A stretch of 64,000 nucleotides of DNA from Fulvitalea axinellae (GTDB taxonomy: Bacteria; Bacteroidota; Bacteroidia; Cytophagales; Cyclobacteriaceae). The notes under the pieces were generated by a model, which ran no database searches, was not told the DNA's origin, and saw nothing but the letters and a program-made list of their open reading frames with translations. The stretch covers positions 3,638,010 to 3,702,009 of the forward strand of contig NZ_AP025314.1 of the NCBI RefSeq assembly GCF_036492835.1, read 5' to 3'. Positions 1 through 8,328 of the stretch are shown piece by piece (positions within the stretch are counted from its first letter, which is position 1; each line of letters opens with the position of its first letter). The position numbers and the translations under genes are program-made.

Positions 1-1332
1 CACAACATAAAGTTTTGCGCCAAGTTCTCTCATCACACTTTCATTCGGATTCATATACCGAACCGCTTGCCTTCCGGTCAGCATATACATCACCCTCGGC
101 TTTTCGAAAACAACTCTGTCTTCCTTAGCCGTATTGTTTTTTACATATTCGAAAATCTCAACAGATTCTGCTCGGCCGATTTTATCGCTATTCTTGTTAA
201 AAAAAGCGTTCCCTGTATATGCGGTTGAGAACACGCAACTCACCAAGACAAACCCAGCAAAAGACATCCTCGCATACTTTTGAGAAAAAAGCCTATTCAG
301 GCCCACAAACAAGTAATAAAAATAGAACGGCGTAATCGGCAAAACAAACCGAACACCTTGTCGAGACGGCCAAATGATGTATAACAACAACGTCATCGCA
401 ATATACAGGAGGAAAAGCGAATCTTTTCGGAATCGTCCCCACATCCCCAGCAACACAAAAAATAACAGCGAAACGGCGACAAGCTCTCGCCCCAAAACCG
501 GTACTTGAGAAGGCATTATCACGTCTCCAGGCAAGGTGGCATAGTACCAAACATTGGAAAACACTTGCCCTAACGTCACTTCATCCAACAGCGACTTATA
601 AGATCCGCCACCACTTCCATAGAAAACAGCATTCACCAAAAACACGCCCACAAACACAACCAACGGGATCAACGCCTTCCAGTTCGCTTTTATATATTTT
701 CGGAATTTAAGGATGGAAGAGAAATCCAGCAATAACCGAGACAAACCTAACGCCCCCAACAGCAACACCCCGTTTACTCGCAATAAAAACGAAAAGCCGA
801 TGACCACCCCAAGCAACACCTGCCTAAACACACTCTCCGATTGACCATATCTATCCGCCAGAAACAACGCCCACAAACTGACCGCAACAAACGGAATATC
901 CGAGTTAATCACGTCCACCATATATAAGGTGTTAAAATTAAACGCAACCAACACCGCAACCAGAAAGGCCCAGACCTTCCGCTCTACTCGTTTTTCAAAC
1001 AACTTATACGTTGCCCAACCTGAGAAAAACATAGACAGAACAAGCACAACTTTCATCATCAGATAATCCCGACCAAAGGACGCCACCACTGGCAACAGCA
1101 TCAAAGGCAAACCAATGGGATATAGATCCGGTCCGTTCGGAAAATCGGAAGCCCGCATACTGAAGCCGTTCACTTCCCTCAACACCTCCGTACTACCATC
1201 GAGCAAAGCTTCCGCCTGCATTATATATAGCGCGAAATCGCCTCCCCAATTGTGCCCGCCATCAATCACCAAAACAGCGAAAAGTACCGACAACAACAGG
1301 AGAACCACAGGAGCGCCCCAACGAAATGTCAT
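1..1332 (-). CDS. GT39/ArnT-like polytopic glycosyltransferase, partial (C-terminus beyond left edge)
   Basis: An uninterrupted minus-strand frame runs from an ATG at 1332 to the window edge, at least 444 codons. It starts MTFRWGAPVVLLLLSVL and consists mostly of hydrophobic segments, with an early acidic loop (WGGDFALYIMQAEALLDG) like the first extracytoplasmic loop of GT-C enzymes, where an Asp is catalytic. Families of this kind move a sugar from a polyprenyl-phosphate donor to a periplasmic acceptor. Its ATG overlaps the TGA of the upstream DPM1-like gene (ATGA at 1332-1329), so the two are probably translated together: one makes the polyprenyl-P-sugar and the other uses it. The stop codon is not in the window. 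GT39-like is inferred from topology and the loop; substrate unknown. Confidence 0.75.
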   Translation of the reverse strand, partial: MTFRWGAPVVLLLLSVLFAVLVIDGGHNWGGDFALYIMQAEALLDGSTEVLREVNGFSMRASDFPNGPDLYPIGLPLMLLPVVASFGRDYLMMKVVLVLSMFFSGWATYKLFEKRVERKVWAFLVAVLVAFNFNTLYMVDVINSDIPFVAVSLWALFLADRYGQSESVFRQVLLGVVIGFSFLLRVNGVLLLGALGLSRLLLDFSSILKFRKYIKANWKALIPLVVFVGVFLVNAVFYGSGGGSYKSLLDEVTLGQVFSNVWYYATLPGDVIMPSQVPVLGRELVAVSLLFFVLLGMWGRFRKDSLFLLYIAMTLLLYIIWPSRQGVRFVLPITPFYFYYLFVGLNRLFSQKYARMSFAGFVLVSCVFSTAYTGNAFFNKNSDKIGRAESVEIFEYVKNNTAKEDRVVFEKPRVMYMLTGRQAVRYMNPNESVMRELGAKLYVV

Positions 1333-2042
1333 TTACTCCAAAGGTTATATTTCAGAATACAGTAAATAGCCCGAAAACCGTCTTTCCAGTTGATCTTTTT
1401 ACCTTCCGCATACGTCCGCCCATAGTAGGATATGCCCACTTCGTAGATTCTCACGTTCGGTATTCTGGAAATTTTCGCCGTCACCTCAGGTTCGAAACCA
1501 AAACGCCTTTCCTTCAACTTCAACGACTGAATCAAAGGCGTGCGGAACAGCTTGTAACACGTTTCCATATCCGTCAGATTCAGGTTCGTAAACATATTGG
1601 AAAGGAAAGTCAGCATCTTGTTACCTCTCGAATGCCAAAAGAAAAGCATCCTATGCGGATTTCCTCCCACAAAACGCGAACCGTAGACCACATCGGCAAC
1701 ACCTTTCAGCATTGGCTTCAACAGTATATTGATTTCCTCCGGATCATACTCCAAGTCAGCGTCTTGCACAATCAAAAAATCTCCTGTAGCCGAAGCGATT
1801 CCGGTATGCAACGCCGCCCCCTTCCCCTTATTCTTATCATGCGTCTCATACACACAATCCAGCTCGGGGTTATCGGCCAAAAACTTTGAGATCACACCAT
1901 CAGTGCCATCACTGGACGCATCATTCACCACTATAATTTGTCTTGACACTCCATTTAGCGGAATATCTCTCAGTCGCTCCAACACGCCACGAACAGTGTT
2001 CACCTCATTGTAAACGGGAACTACAATCGATATCTTTTTCAT
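1329..2042 (-). CDS. GT2 family glycosyltransferase, DPM1-like
   Basis: A 237-residue cytoplasmic GT-A enzyme. The N-terminus KKISIVVPVYNE is the classic GT2 nucleotide-binding strand, N40-D41 follow at VVNDASSDGT, and the metal-binding DxD is D94-A-D96 in VQDADLEY. There is no C-terminal membrane domain, which fits the soluble DPM1/polyprenyl-phosphate mannosyltransferase subgroup that moves a sugar from NDP-sugar to a lipid phosphate. The C-terminus (YYGRTYAEGKKINWKDG) is typical of this subgroup. It overlaps by four bases with the downstream GT39-like gene, which would use the product. The actual sugar cannot be read from sequence. Confidence 0.88.
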   Translation of the reverse strand: MKKISIVVPVYNEVNTVRGVLERLRDIPLNGVSRQIIVVNDASSDGTDGVISKFLADNPELDCVYETHDKNKGKGAALHTGIASATGDFLIVQDADLEYDPEEINILLKPMLKGVADVVYGSRFVGGNPHRMLFFWHSRGNKMLTFLSNMFTNLNLTDMETCYKLFRTPLIQSLKLKERRFGFEPEVTAKISRIPNVRIYEVGISYYGRTYAEGKKINWKDGFRAIYCILKYNLWSK

Positions 2043-2123
2043 TAAAAAAGCTAGTCATACACACACAAGCTCGCAAGTACACTAAAAATATACTAAAACA
2101 AAAATGGAAATAAGACTCTAAGT

Positions 2124-2194
2124 TTCGGATGCGAAGCCTTGCACGAACCCAGCTTTTCCTCACTCAAAATGAACGAATAGGTTTCGCACCCGAA
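2124..2194. terminator. Imperfect inverted repeat, possible terminator
   Basis: Arms 2124-2139 and 2179-2194 match over 16 bases with two mismatches and enclose a 39-base loop. The repeat lies just past the stop codon of the minus-strand gene ending at 2216, and T-rich sequence follows on that strand. A related sequence recurs in opposite orientation near 2670-2684, upstream of the same gene. The loop is long for an intrinsic terminator, so another role is possible. Confidence 0.4.
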
Positions 2195-2215
2195 TTAAAA
2201 TGAACGACAAAGGAT

Positions 2216-2620
2216 TCAACTCAGCGAAAACAACTGATAACGCCAGCGCTTAGCTTGCTCATAACTGTCAAAACAGCGAAAAACCAAGCGCTCCCCTTCA
2301 TTTCGAGCCTTGTAATCAAGGATTGCTTGTCGCGAGAATACATTCTCAGGCAAAACATACACGATATACCTCAAATCCGACTCGATCATTTCGTCCACCG
2401 CTTTATCGGAAAACTCAGCGTACCGGAAAGGCAACACGCCTTGTTTTCTGGCGTCAACCATTATAGACACCACGCCCAGTTCTTTCACCAGCCTGGACTG
2501 AGCCTCAATCCCTTCCTTGTAAGCTTTTTCACTCGCAAACCCGCTCCAAACGCAGGTCAAACTAGAATGTTCCTTATCATACTCGATCACAAGAACAGCA
2601 CTCTCATAAACTTTTACCAT
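2216..2620 (-). CDS. Hypothetical protein, possibly STAS/SpoIIAA-like
   Basis: A 134-residue soluble protein beginning MVKVYESAVLVIEYD. The frame stays open upstream to 2692, but that extension (MIWVSHPDRYVRML...) looks non-coding, so I chose the ATG at 2620. The pattern of short strands and helices (LVIEYDKEHSSLTCVWSG, a helical stretch, then SIMVDARKQG and RYIVYVLPENVFSRQ) resembles small Bacteroidota proteins given as STAS/SpoIIAA-like, which bind partners rather than catalyse. No catalytic motif is visible. It stands alone, without operon partners. Function unknown; the STAS resemblance is from overall pattern only. Confidence 0.55.
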   Translation of the reverse strand: MVKVYESAVLVIEYDKEHSSLTCVWSGFASEKAYKEGIEAQSRLVKELGVVSIMVDARKQGVLPFRYAEFSDKAVDEMIESDLRYIVYVLPENVFSRQAILDYKARNEGERLVFRCFDSYEQAKRWRYQLFSLS

Positions 2621-3203
2621 CTCCAAACATATTATCAATGCACATCCTCTCAACATCCGGACATACCGGTCCGGATGCGAAACCCAGATCACACGCTACC
2701 AGCGATAAAAAACGACCTTAGGTACTCTCTCTTCCGTTCGACGCCTTCCCACACAAAGACCTCCGAACAGCTTTTAAGCGATAACGCACTCTTCCTCTTT
2801 CAACGCCAACTGAAGAAAACTCTTACTAGGGCCATAAACACATCGGCAAGAGCTTCTTAGTCGCTCACCCGAACCTTTCTTAGTGTATTTTTTAATAAAA
2901 AAAACACAACAACAAGGTAGCGGTCACATTTTCAAACAAAATTCTACATTATGAAGAAAAGCCTACCGAGTGCTAAAAACAGCTATCGCTTTCCAACAAC
3001 ACTTGAGAGAATATAGGAGATAATCGAAGAAAATAACAAGGCGAAACAAGTCAAGTATGCACATTTGTTCGAATACGCTTATTTTTTCTACCAGTACCAC
3101 ACCAAAACGACTTTAGACCGCTCCAAATACCCGCCCGCATGTCCCAAACCGTTTTTTTTCGGTAAATTGCCCCAAAATTGGATTTTGTCTTAAACACCGA
3201 TAG
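2621..3203. other. Intergenic region with a broken short reading frame
   Basis: This 583-base gap holds no intact gene I can support. Around 2670-2684 is a partial copy of the inverted-repeat arm seen at 2179-2194. From 2951 a frame begins MKKSLPSAKNSYRF and is cut by TAG at 3014. The last part should hold the promoter of the ABC exporter at 3204, but I found no clear TAnnTTTG element there. Confidence 0.5.
2951..3193 (+). pseudogene. Possible degenerate short gene with an in-frame TAG
   Basis: An ATG at 2951 opens 21 codons (ending FPTTLERI) and stops at TAG 3014-3016. The same frame continues without interruption to TAA at 3191 and reads like protein for about 35 codons (EIIEENNKAKQVKYAHLFEY, then YFFYQYHTKTTLDRS). 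One point mutation could have broken a roughly 80-residue protein. The last 20 codons overlap probable promoter DNA. It may equally be chance coding in an intergenic region. No homologue recognised. Confidence 0.25.
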
Positions 3204-5036
3204 ATGAACACCTACTTAAGAGTACTGGGCTTTGCCAAGCCCCTGGGGACCCGCGTCCCACAATATCTCTTTTTCTCAATTTTATACTCCGTATTCAGCC
3301 TAGGAAGGCTTGCGCTTTTGATGCCTGTGCTCAAATTGCTTTTCACACCTGATAAGGTCAGCGCTGACATTGTTACCGAACCAACTTTCGACATAAATTC
3401 CCCAGGACAATATTTCTCAGACCTGTTCAACTATTACTTCACGCCTTATATAAAACAGGGACCTTTGGAAGCCCTTGAATTTGTATGCGTTATCTTGTTT
3501 GCGTCGGCGATGTTATCATCGCTATTCCGTTATCTTTCGGATCTTATTCTGGCCAAGATTAGCGCCTCGACTCATTACAACCTCCAAAACGCAACCTTTG
3601 GAAAGATCAACGCCTTAGAGTTGGGCTTCTTCACCAATGAGCGGAAAGGCGATATAATGTCAAGAATGACTAATGATATGGTTCAAGTCAACTCTACCAT
3701 TGTCAGTTCCATGACCGTTATCTTCCGCGAGCCAATCCTGATTATCTCTTATTTTGGAGCATTAATCGCTATTTCTCCAAAGCTGACGATTCTGGCCCTT
3801 CTCGTTCTTCCTTTATCCGGAGGATTGATTGCCAGTATAGCCAAACGCCTAAAGAAAAAAGCTAAAAAGAGTCAGGAGTCTGCGGGAAAAGTGACTGTCA
3901 TCCTAGAAGAAGCTTTATCTGGCATGAGAGTGATTAAGGCTTTCAACGCCACATCATTCATCCTTGAAAAATTCGCTAGGGAAACCCGAAGATTCAAACG
4001 CCTTACGATCAGCATCGCACGTAGACGTGAGTTAGCAAGCCCCTTGTCTGAATTTCTAGGCATCGTGATTATCATTGGTATTGTTCTTTACGGAGGAAAG
4101 ATCATCCTTACCGAACAGGAAGTCGGATTGTCCGGCGATAGCTTCATCACCTTTATCGCCATATTCTCCCAAATCCTCACTCCCGCCAAAAACATCTCGA
4201 AATCCATGACCAATATTCAGCGCGGAATCGCGGCGGCCGAAAGGATCTTCGAAGTAGTGGACTCTGACCCGAAGGTCAAGGACAAGGAGGGAGCTATCAA
4301 ATTGGAAGCGTTTAACAACAGTGTGGAATTCGATAACATCAGCTTTGCCTACACTGACGATCTTGTTTTGAGAAACATCAACCTCAAAGTGGGGAAAGGC
4401 CAAACACTGGCTTTGGTCGGCCCTTCGGGCGGAGGAAAATCCACTCTCGCCGATTTGGTCCCTAGATTTTACGATCCGGTAGACGGGAGTGTGAAAATCG
4501 ACGGGCTTCCGCTTACCGCTTACGAAACGGATTCCCTGCGCAACCATATGGGAATCGTTACCCAAGAGTCGATCCTGTTCAACGACACCGTTTACAACAA
4601 TATCAGTTTCGGAATTCAGAACACGACCCAAGAAGAAGTGGAAAAGGCGGCGAAAATTGCCAACGCCCACGAATTCATAGAAGGTCTTGAGGACGGATAC
4701 CGGACAATGATCGGCGAAAGGGGCTCCAAACTTTCCGGCGGACAACGCCAACGCCTCAGCATCGCGAGGGCGGTACTCAAAAATCCGGACATCCTGATTC
4801 TGGACGAAGCCACTTCCGCTTTGGATTCCGAATCGGAAAAGCTGGTACAGAACGCTTTGAATAATTTGATGAAGAACAGAACCGCTATCGTTATCGCCCA
4901 CAGGCTGAGCACGGTACAACACGCCGACAAGATTGCGGTAGTTCAAAACGGCCAAATCGCCGAAGAGGGAACTCATGACGAACTGATGGCGAAAAACGGA
5001 GTTTACAGCAAGCTTATCGCTATGCAAAGTCTCTAA
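3204..5036 (+). CDS. ABC transporter, MsbA-like lipid flippase (fused membrane and ATPase domains)
   Basis: A 610-residue half-transporter with an N-terminal six-helix exporter membrane domain (residues about 20-330) and a C-terminal ATPase. Walker A GPSGGGKST is at about 406-414, the signature LSGGQRQR at about 510, Walker B ILILDEATSALDS and the H-loop IAHRLSTV follow. The arrangement and length are those of MsbA/LipidA exporters, which dimerise and flip lipid A core or other hydrophobic substrates across the inner membrane. It stands alone, ending at a hairpin (5048-5079). Assignment to MsbA rather than a drug exporter is inference from family resemblance. Confidence 0.88.
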   Translation: MNTYLRVLGFAKPLGTRVPQYLFFSILYSVFSLGRLALLMPVLKLLFTPDKVSADIVTEPTFDINSPGQYFSDLFNYYFTPYIKQGPLEALEFVCVILFASAMLSSLFRYLSDLILAKISASTHYNLQNATFGKINALELGFFTNERKGDIMSRMTNDMVQVNSTIVSSMTVIFREPILIISYFGALIAISPKLTILALLVLPLSGGLIASIAKRLKKKAKKSQESAGKVTVILEEALSGMRVIKAFNATSFILEKFARETRRFKRLTISIARRRELASPLSEFLGIVIIIGIVLYGGKIILTEQEVGLSGDSFITFIAIFSQILTPAKNISKSMTNIQRGIAAAERIFEVVDSDPKVKDKEGAIKLEAFNNSVEFDNISFAYTDDLVLRNINLKVGKGQTLALVGPSGGGKSTLADLVPRFYDPVDGSVKIDGLPLTAYETDSLRNHMGIVTQESILFNDTVYNNISFGIQNTTQEEVEKAAKIANAHEFIEGLEDGYRTMIGERGSKLSGGQRQRLSIARAVLKNPDILILDEATSALDSESEKLVQNALNNLMKNRTAIVIAHRLSTVQHADKIAVVQNGQIAEEGTHDELMAKNGVYSKLIAMQSL

Positions 5037-5047
5037 AAGAACCTAAC

Positions 5048-5079
5048 ACAGCCCGGGCAAAGGACCTTGTTCGGGCTGT
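5048..5079 (+). terminator. Hairpin after the ABC exporter gene
   Basis: Perfect 8-base arms (5048-5055 and 5072-5079), with a weaker inner stem, lie 12 bases after the stop of the ABC gene. The following DNA is pyrimidine-rich but lacks a long T run, so termination strength is uncertain. Confidence 0.55.
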
Positions 5080-5284
5080 TCACTTCCCTTGATTTCTAAA
5101 ACATAAATAGAAACTTTCATTAACCACATCCCGAAAAAGTCATTTCTAAAGCCCGAAAAGTTGATTTTTTAATTATTTTTGACGCTCGGAATCTTTCTCT
5201 TAGGATCGTTCGAAGGTTCCGCTGACGATGTTCCACCTCTTTCCGGGAGTGAATCCGGGGTTGAATTTGACCTGAAGTTACTTT

Positions 5285-5575
5285 ATGAAGAAAATCAGAC
5301 TTGTTTTAGCGATCGTCGGACTGCTGACCCAAGGCGTTGCGGTTTACTTGTCTTGGGACATCTCCGATATTTTTTTCCTGATCCTGGATAACCTTCAGGC
5401 GTTTCAAATAGGAACAGTCATCAGCCTTTTCATCTATACCGGTACTATTGCGCTTTTTATCACCAACGACAGGGCCCAAAACCGCTCACTAGAAGAAAAA
5501 GACAAAGAAATAGAAAAGCTACAGGCCGATTTGGCCGAAATGGAAGAGAAATTGAAGGAAGCTACAGCATCATAA
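5285..5575 (+). CDS. Small membrane protein with C-terminal coiled coil
   Basis: A 96-residue protein with two hydrophobic segments (about residues 5-22 and 38-60) and a highly charged heptad-like tail (SLEEKDKEIEKLQADLAEMEEKL) that should form a coiled coil in the cytoplasm. No known family recognised. It lies 34 bases before the yifB/comM-like gene in the same direction and may share its transcript. Such proteins usually act as membrane anchors or scaffolds, but nothing here shows a partner. Confidence 0.75.
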   Translation: MKKIRLVLAIVGLLTQGVAVYLSWDISDIFFLILDNLQAFQIGTVISLFIYTGTIALFITNDRAQNRSLEEKDKEIEKLQADLAEMEEKLKEATAS

Positions 5576-5609
5576 CAAAACTAAAGCGTCCTTACCTCAT
5601 CTCTCCATT

Positions 5610-7139
5610 ATGCTATCAAAAACTTTCGGAGCAGCCGTTTACGGAGTCAACGCCGTTGTCATCACCGTTGAAGTCAGTGTCGGGCAGGGTACCGAATTCT
5701 ACATGGTCGGCCTGCCGGACAGCGCCGTAAAGGAAAGCCAACAACGGGTAGAATCCGCTCTGAAATATAACGGCCATTACATGCCCCGCAACAGGGTGGT
5801 GGTAAATATGGCTCCCGCCGACCTCCGCAAAGAGGGATCTTCCTATGACCTTCCCATCGCCTTGGCAATCATGAACGCCTCCGGCCAACTCAACGCAGAC
5901 ATCGAAAAGTATATGATCATGGGCGAATTGGCGCTTGACGGCGCTTTGCGCCCGGTCAAAGGCGTACTGCCCATAGCCATCGAAGCCCGCAAGCAAGGGT
6001 TCAAAGGCTTTATCCTTCCGGAAGATAACGCCTCCGAAGCAGCGATCGTCAACAATCTGGAAGTGATCGGCGTAAAAAACATCTCGGACGCTATCGACCA
6101 CTTGGAAGGCACAAAAATCATCGAGCCTACCACCAAAGACACCCGAGAGATTTTCGAATACGAATCCGGAAATTTCGAGCTGGACTTCGCCGACGTAAAA
6201 GGTCAGGACAACATCAAAAGGGCGTTGGAAATAGCCGCGGCCGGAAGCCACAACGTATTGATGATCGGCCCTCCCGGCGCCGGAAAAACTATGCTGGCGC
6301 AACGCCTGCCCTCCATCCTACCACCGCTAAGCCTTAGTGAAGCCCTCGAAACAACCAAGATACATTCCGTAGCCGGAAAACTTGGAAAGCAATCTACTTT
6401 GGTGGCTACCAGACCGTTCAGGGCTCCGCACCATACTATCAGCGACGTGGCCTTGGTAGGAGGCGGAAGCGTGCCCCAACCCGGCGAAATCTCCTTGGCC
6501 CACAACGGGGTTCTTTTCCTTGATGAACTTACGGAGTTCAAGCGCTCCACTTTGGAAGTAATGCGCCAACCGCTGGAAAACCGGGAAGTAACCATCTCGC
6601 GGGCCCGAATCTCCGTCGATTTCCCGTCAAACTTTATGCTGGTCGCCAGCATGAACCCTTCCACCAAAGGATTTCAGGGCAAGGACGACTCATTCTGGAA
6701 CCACGAAACCGTGATGAAAGCGATGAGCAAAATCAGCGGGCCTCTGCTGGACCGAATCGATATGCACCTGGAAGTTTCTCCGGTTTCTTTCGACGAAATG
6801 ACATCGGCCCAAAAAGCCGAACCAAGCGAAGTCATCAGGCAACGGGTAATTTCGGCCAGGGAAATCCAGAACGAACGCTTCGACAGCCTAACCGGAATCC
6901 ACTCCAACGCCATGATGGGCCCACGCCAGATCAAAGACCACTGCAAAGTGGACCAAAGCGGCATAGCGTTAATGAAAGCCGCCATGAACAAGCTCGGCTT
7001 CTCGGCCCGGGCCTATGACCGTATCCTGAAACTGGCGAGAACCATAGCCGATTTGGCCGGAAGCCCGGAAATCCGGGTCGAACACTTGGCCGAAGCCATC
7101 CAGTACCGTTGTCTAGACCGAGAGACTTCCACTGTCTAA
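5610..7139 (+). CDS. comM: YifB family Mg-chelatase-like AAA ATPase (ComM-like)
   Basis: At 509 residues this has the standard YifB/ComM layout: an N-terminal Lon-protease-like ChlI domain (about 1-170, VEVSVGQGTEFYMVGLPDSAVKESQQR), a central AAA+ Mg-chelatase domain with Walker A GPPGAGKT at about 220-227 and Walker B GVLFLDELTEF, and the C-terminal Mg-chelatase helical domain (SARAYDRILKLARTIADL). In naturally competent bacteria ComM is a hexameric helicase that promotes branch migration during integration of donor DNA. Widespread in Bacteroidota, including species not known to be competent. It converges closely with the phosphatase gene at 7147 (8 bases between stops). Confidence 0.92.
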   Translation: MLSKTFGAAVYGVNAVVITVEVSVGQGTEFYMVGLPDSAVKESQQRVESALKYNGHYMPRNRVVVNMAPADLRKEGSSYDLPIALAIMNASGQLNADIEKYMIMGELALDGALRPVKGVLPIAIEARKQGFKGFILPEDNASEAAIVNNLEVIGVKNISDAIDHLEGTKIIEPTTKDTREIFEYESGNFELDFADVKGQDNIKRALEIAAAGSHNVLMIGPPGAGKTMLAQRLPSILPPLSLSEALETTKIHSVAGKLGKQSTLVATRPFRAPHHTISDVALVGGGSVPQPGEISLAHNGVLFLDELTEFKRSTLEVMRQPLENREVTISRARISVDFPSNFMLVASMNPSTKGFQGKDDSFWNHETVMKAMSKISGPLLDRIDMHLEVSPVSFDEMTSAQKAEPSEVIRQRVISAREIQNERFDSLTGIHSNAMMGPRQIKDHCKVDQSGIALMKAAMNKLGFSARAYDRILKLARTIADLAGSPEIRVEHLAEAIQYRCLDRETSTV

Positions 7140-7146
7140 GTGAAGA

Positions 7147-7752
7147 TTATACCCGCTGGTCATGCTCCAAAATCCGGAACGTCCCGCCAACGTATTCCAA
7201 AATATACAAGCTCAAATTCGTGTGCGTAAAGCGCTCCATCTCGCTTAGGCTTCCACCGGTCAACCACGTCAACAGAATCTTTAGCGCACGGCCGTGAAGA
7301 CAAACCAAAACGTTTTTCTCTTCGACATTTTCCATAATCCGCTCCATTGCCTCTTGTTGGCGCTTCACCACATCCAAAGGCGATTCGCCCTCGGGCATAG
7401 CGCGTTCATAATCGCCCCCAGCCCACGCTTTGAGCGTGCTCTCATGCGTCTGCCTTTCCTCCGGTGACGGAACTTTGCCTTCGATTATCCCCCAAGAAAT
7501 CTCGTTTAGCCCAGCCAACCTTTCCATAGGCACCCCGTTCTCAACAAACGAAGCCACTGTCTGCGCGGTCCGCTTAAGCGCCGAGACGTACACTTTGTCA
7601 AAAGGAACGTTTTTATGCCTTTCAAAAAACGTCTCCGCTTGCTTTTTGCCTGTCTCGTTCAAATCCGCGTCCACGCCGCTACCTTGCATTACGCCTTTGG
7701 TGTTCAGATCCGTCTGACCGTGTCGCACCAAGTATATTTTCTTACTCTCCAA
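7147..7752 (-). CDS. Histidine phosphatase family protein (phosphoglycerate mutase-like)
   Basis: A 201-residue cytosolic phosphatase of the branch-1 histidine phosphatase superfamily. The phospho-acceptor motif is R10-H11-G12 in IYLVRHGQTDLN, the second His lies in LVCLHGRALKILL, and an acidic catalytic residue is expected in NEISWGIIEGK. The start is TTG at 7752: the RHG motif lies only ten residues in and no ATG precedes it in frame. Small members like this dephosphorylate sugar phosphates, nucleotides or cobalamin precursors; the substrate cannot be told. Divergent from the thioesterase/menF pair. Confidence 0.88.
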   Translation of the reverse strand: MESKKIYLVRHGQTDLNTKGVMQGSGVDADLNETGKKQAETFFERHKNVPFDKVYVSALKRTAQTVASFVENGVPMERLAGLNEISWGIIEGKVPSPEERQTHESTLKAWAGGDYERAMPEGESPLDVVKRQQEAMERIMENVEEKNVLVCLHGRALKILLTWLTGGSLSEMERFTHTNLSLYILEYVGGTFRILEHDQRV

Positions 7753-7762
7753 TTTTTTTTGC

Positions 7763-7786
7763 TACATTTGTTTCCCGTCAAATTTA
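7763..7786. promoter_or_regulatory. Candidate divergent -7 elements between phosphatase and thioesterase genes
   Basis: Two Bacteroidota-type TAnnTTTG octamers sit back to back: TACATTTG on the plus strand at 7763-7770 and TAAATTTG on the minus strand at 7786-7779. They point towards the thioesterase and phosphatase genes respectively. Neither has a convincing TTG element at the right upstream distance, so this is tentative. Confidence 0.35.
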
Positions 7787-7893
7787 CGAAAATAGCCGTT
7801 AATCGCCCCTGAAGCAACTGCGGTATCCGTATTGTTTCGGTTGGCGGAAGTATATAGAAATCGTACACTCGCACAAACACACCCCGAACGAAG

Positions 7894-8328
7894 ATGTCCA
7901 TTTTCAACAAAAATGCCACGCTGGAGATAATGAACGCCACCAGCAAAGACACGCTGGTCCAACATCTGAAAATCGAATACACCGAAATGGGCGAAGATTT
8001 TCTGAAAGGCAAAATGCCCGTAAACCCGACCACCCACCAGCCACACGGCGTGTTGCACGGCGGGGCGTCAGTGGTTTTGGCCGAAAGCCTGGGTAGCGTG
8101 GCCGCCAATATGGTCGTGGATTACCGCAAACAATATTGCGTGGGAATGGAAATCAACGCCAACCATATTCGTCCGGTGGTCGAAGGGTACGTCTACGGAA
8201 CGGCGCGTCCATTACACTTGGGATCAAAATCGCAGGTGTGGGACATTAAAATCGAAAACGAGGAAGGAAAACTCGTGTGCGTAAGCAGGTTGACAGTGGC
8301 GGTGTTGGACAAAAAACAGCAGGGATGA
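7894..8328 (+). CDS. Hotdog-fold thioesterase, probable DHNA-CoA hydrolase
   Basis: A 144-residue PaaI/MenI-type hotdog thioesterase. The helix motif HGVLHGGASVVLAES carries H55 and the candidate catalytic E64. In menaquinone synthesis this family hydrolyses 1,4-dihydroxy-2-naphthoyl-CoA after MenB. The isochorismate synthase gene begins inside its stop codon (ATGA at 8325-8328), so the two are translationally coupled, which strongly supports the menaquinone role over a general acyl-CoA thioesterase. Confidence 0.82.
   Translation: MSIFNKNATLEIMNATSKDTLVQHLKIEYTEMGEDFLKGKMPVNPTTHQPHGVLHGGASVVLAESLGSVAANMVVDYRKQYCVGMEINANHIRPVVEGYVYGTARPLHLGSKSQVWDIKIENEEGKLVCVSRLTVAVLDKKQQG

Noticed and set aside
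2255..2860. 201-codon plus-strand frame
   Set aside because: Composition is Pro/Ser/His-rich and shadow-like, and it lies over the more protein-like minus-strand frame.
2951..3193. TAG read as pyrrolysine
   Set aside because: No sign of a pyrrolysine system; a pseudogene or chance frame is simpler.
4056..5027. 323-codon minus-strand frame over the ABC exporter
   Set aside because: Mirror of a gene with intact Walker and signature motifs; no recognisable protein.
5179..5391. 70-codon frame before the small coiled-coil protein
   Set aside because: Overlaps the clearer membrane/coiled-coil frame at 5285 and has no protein-like features.
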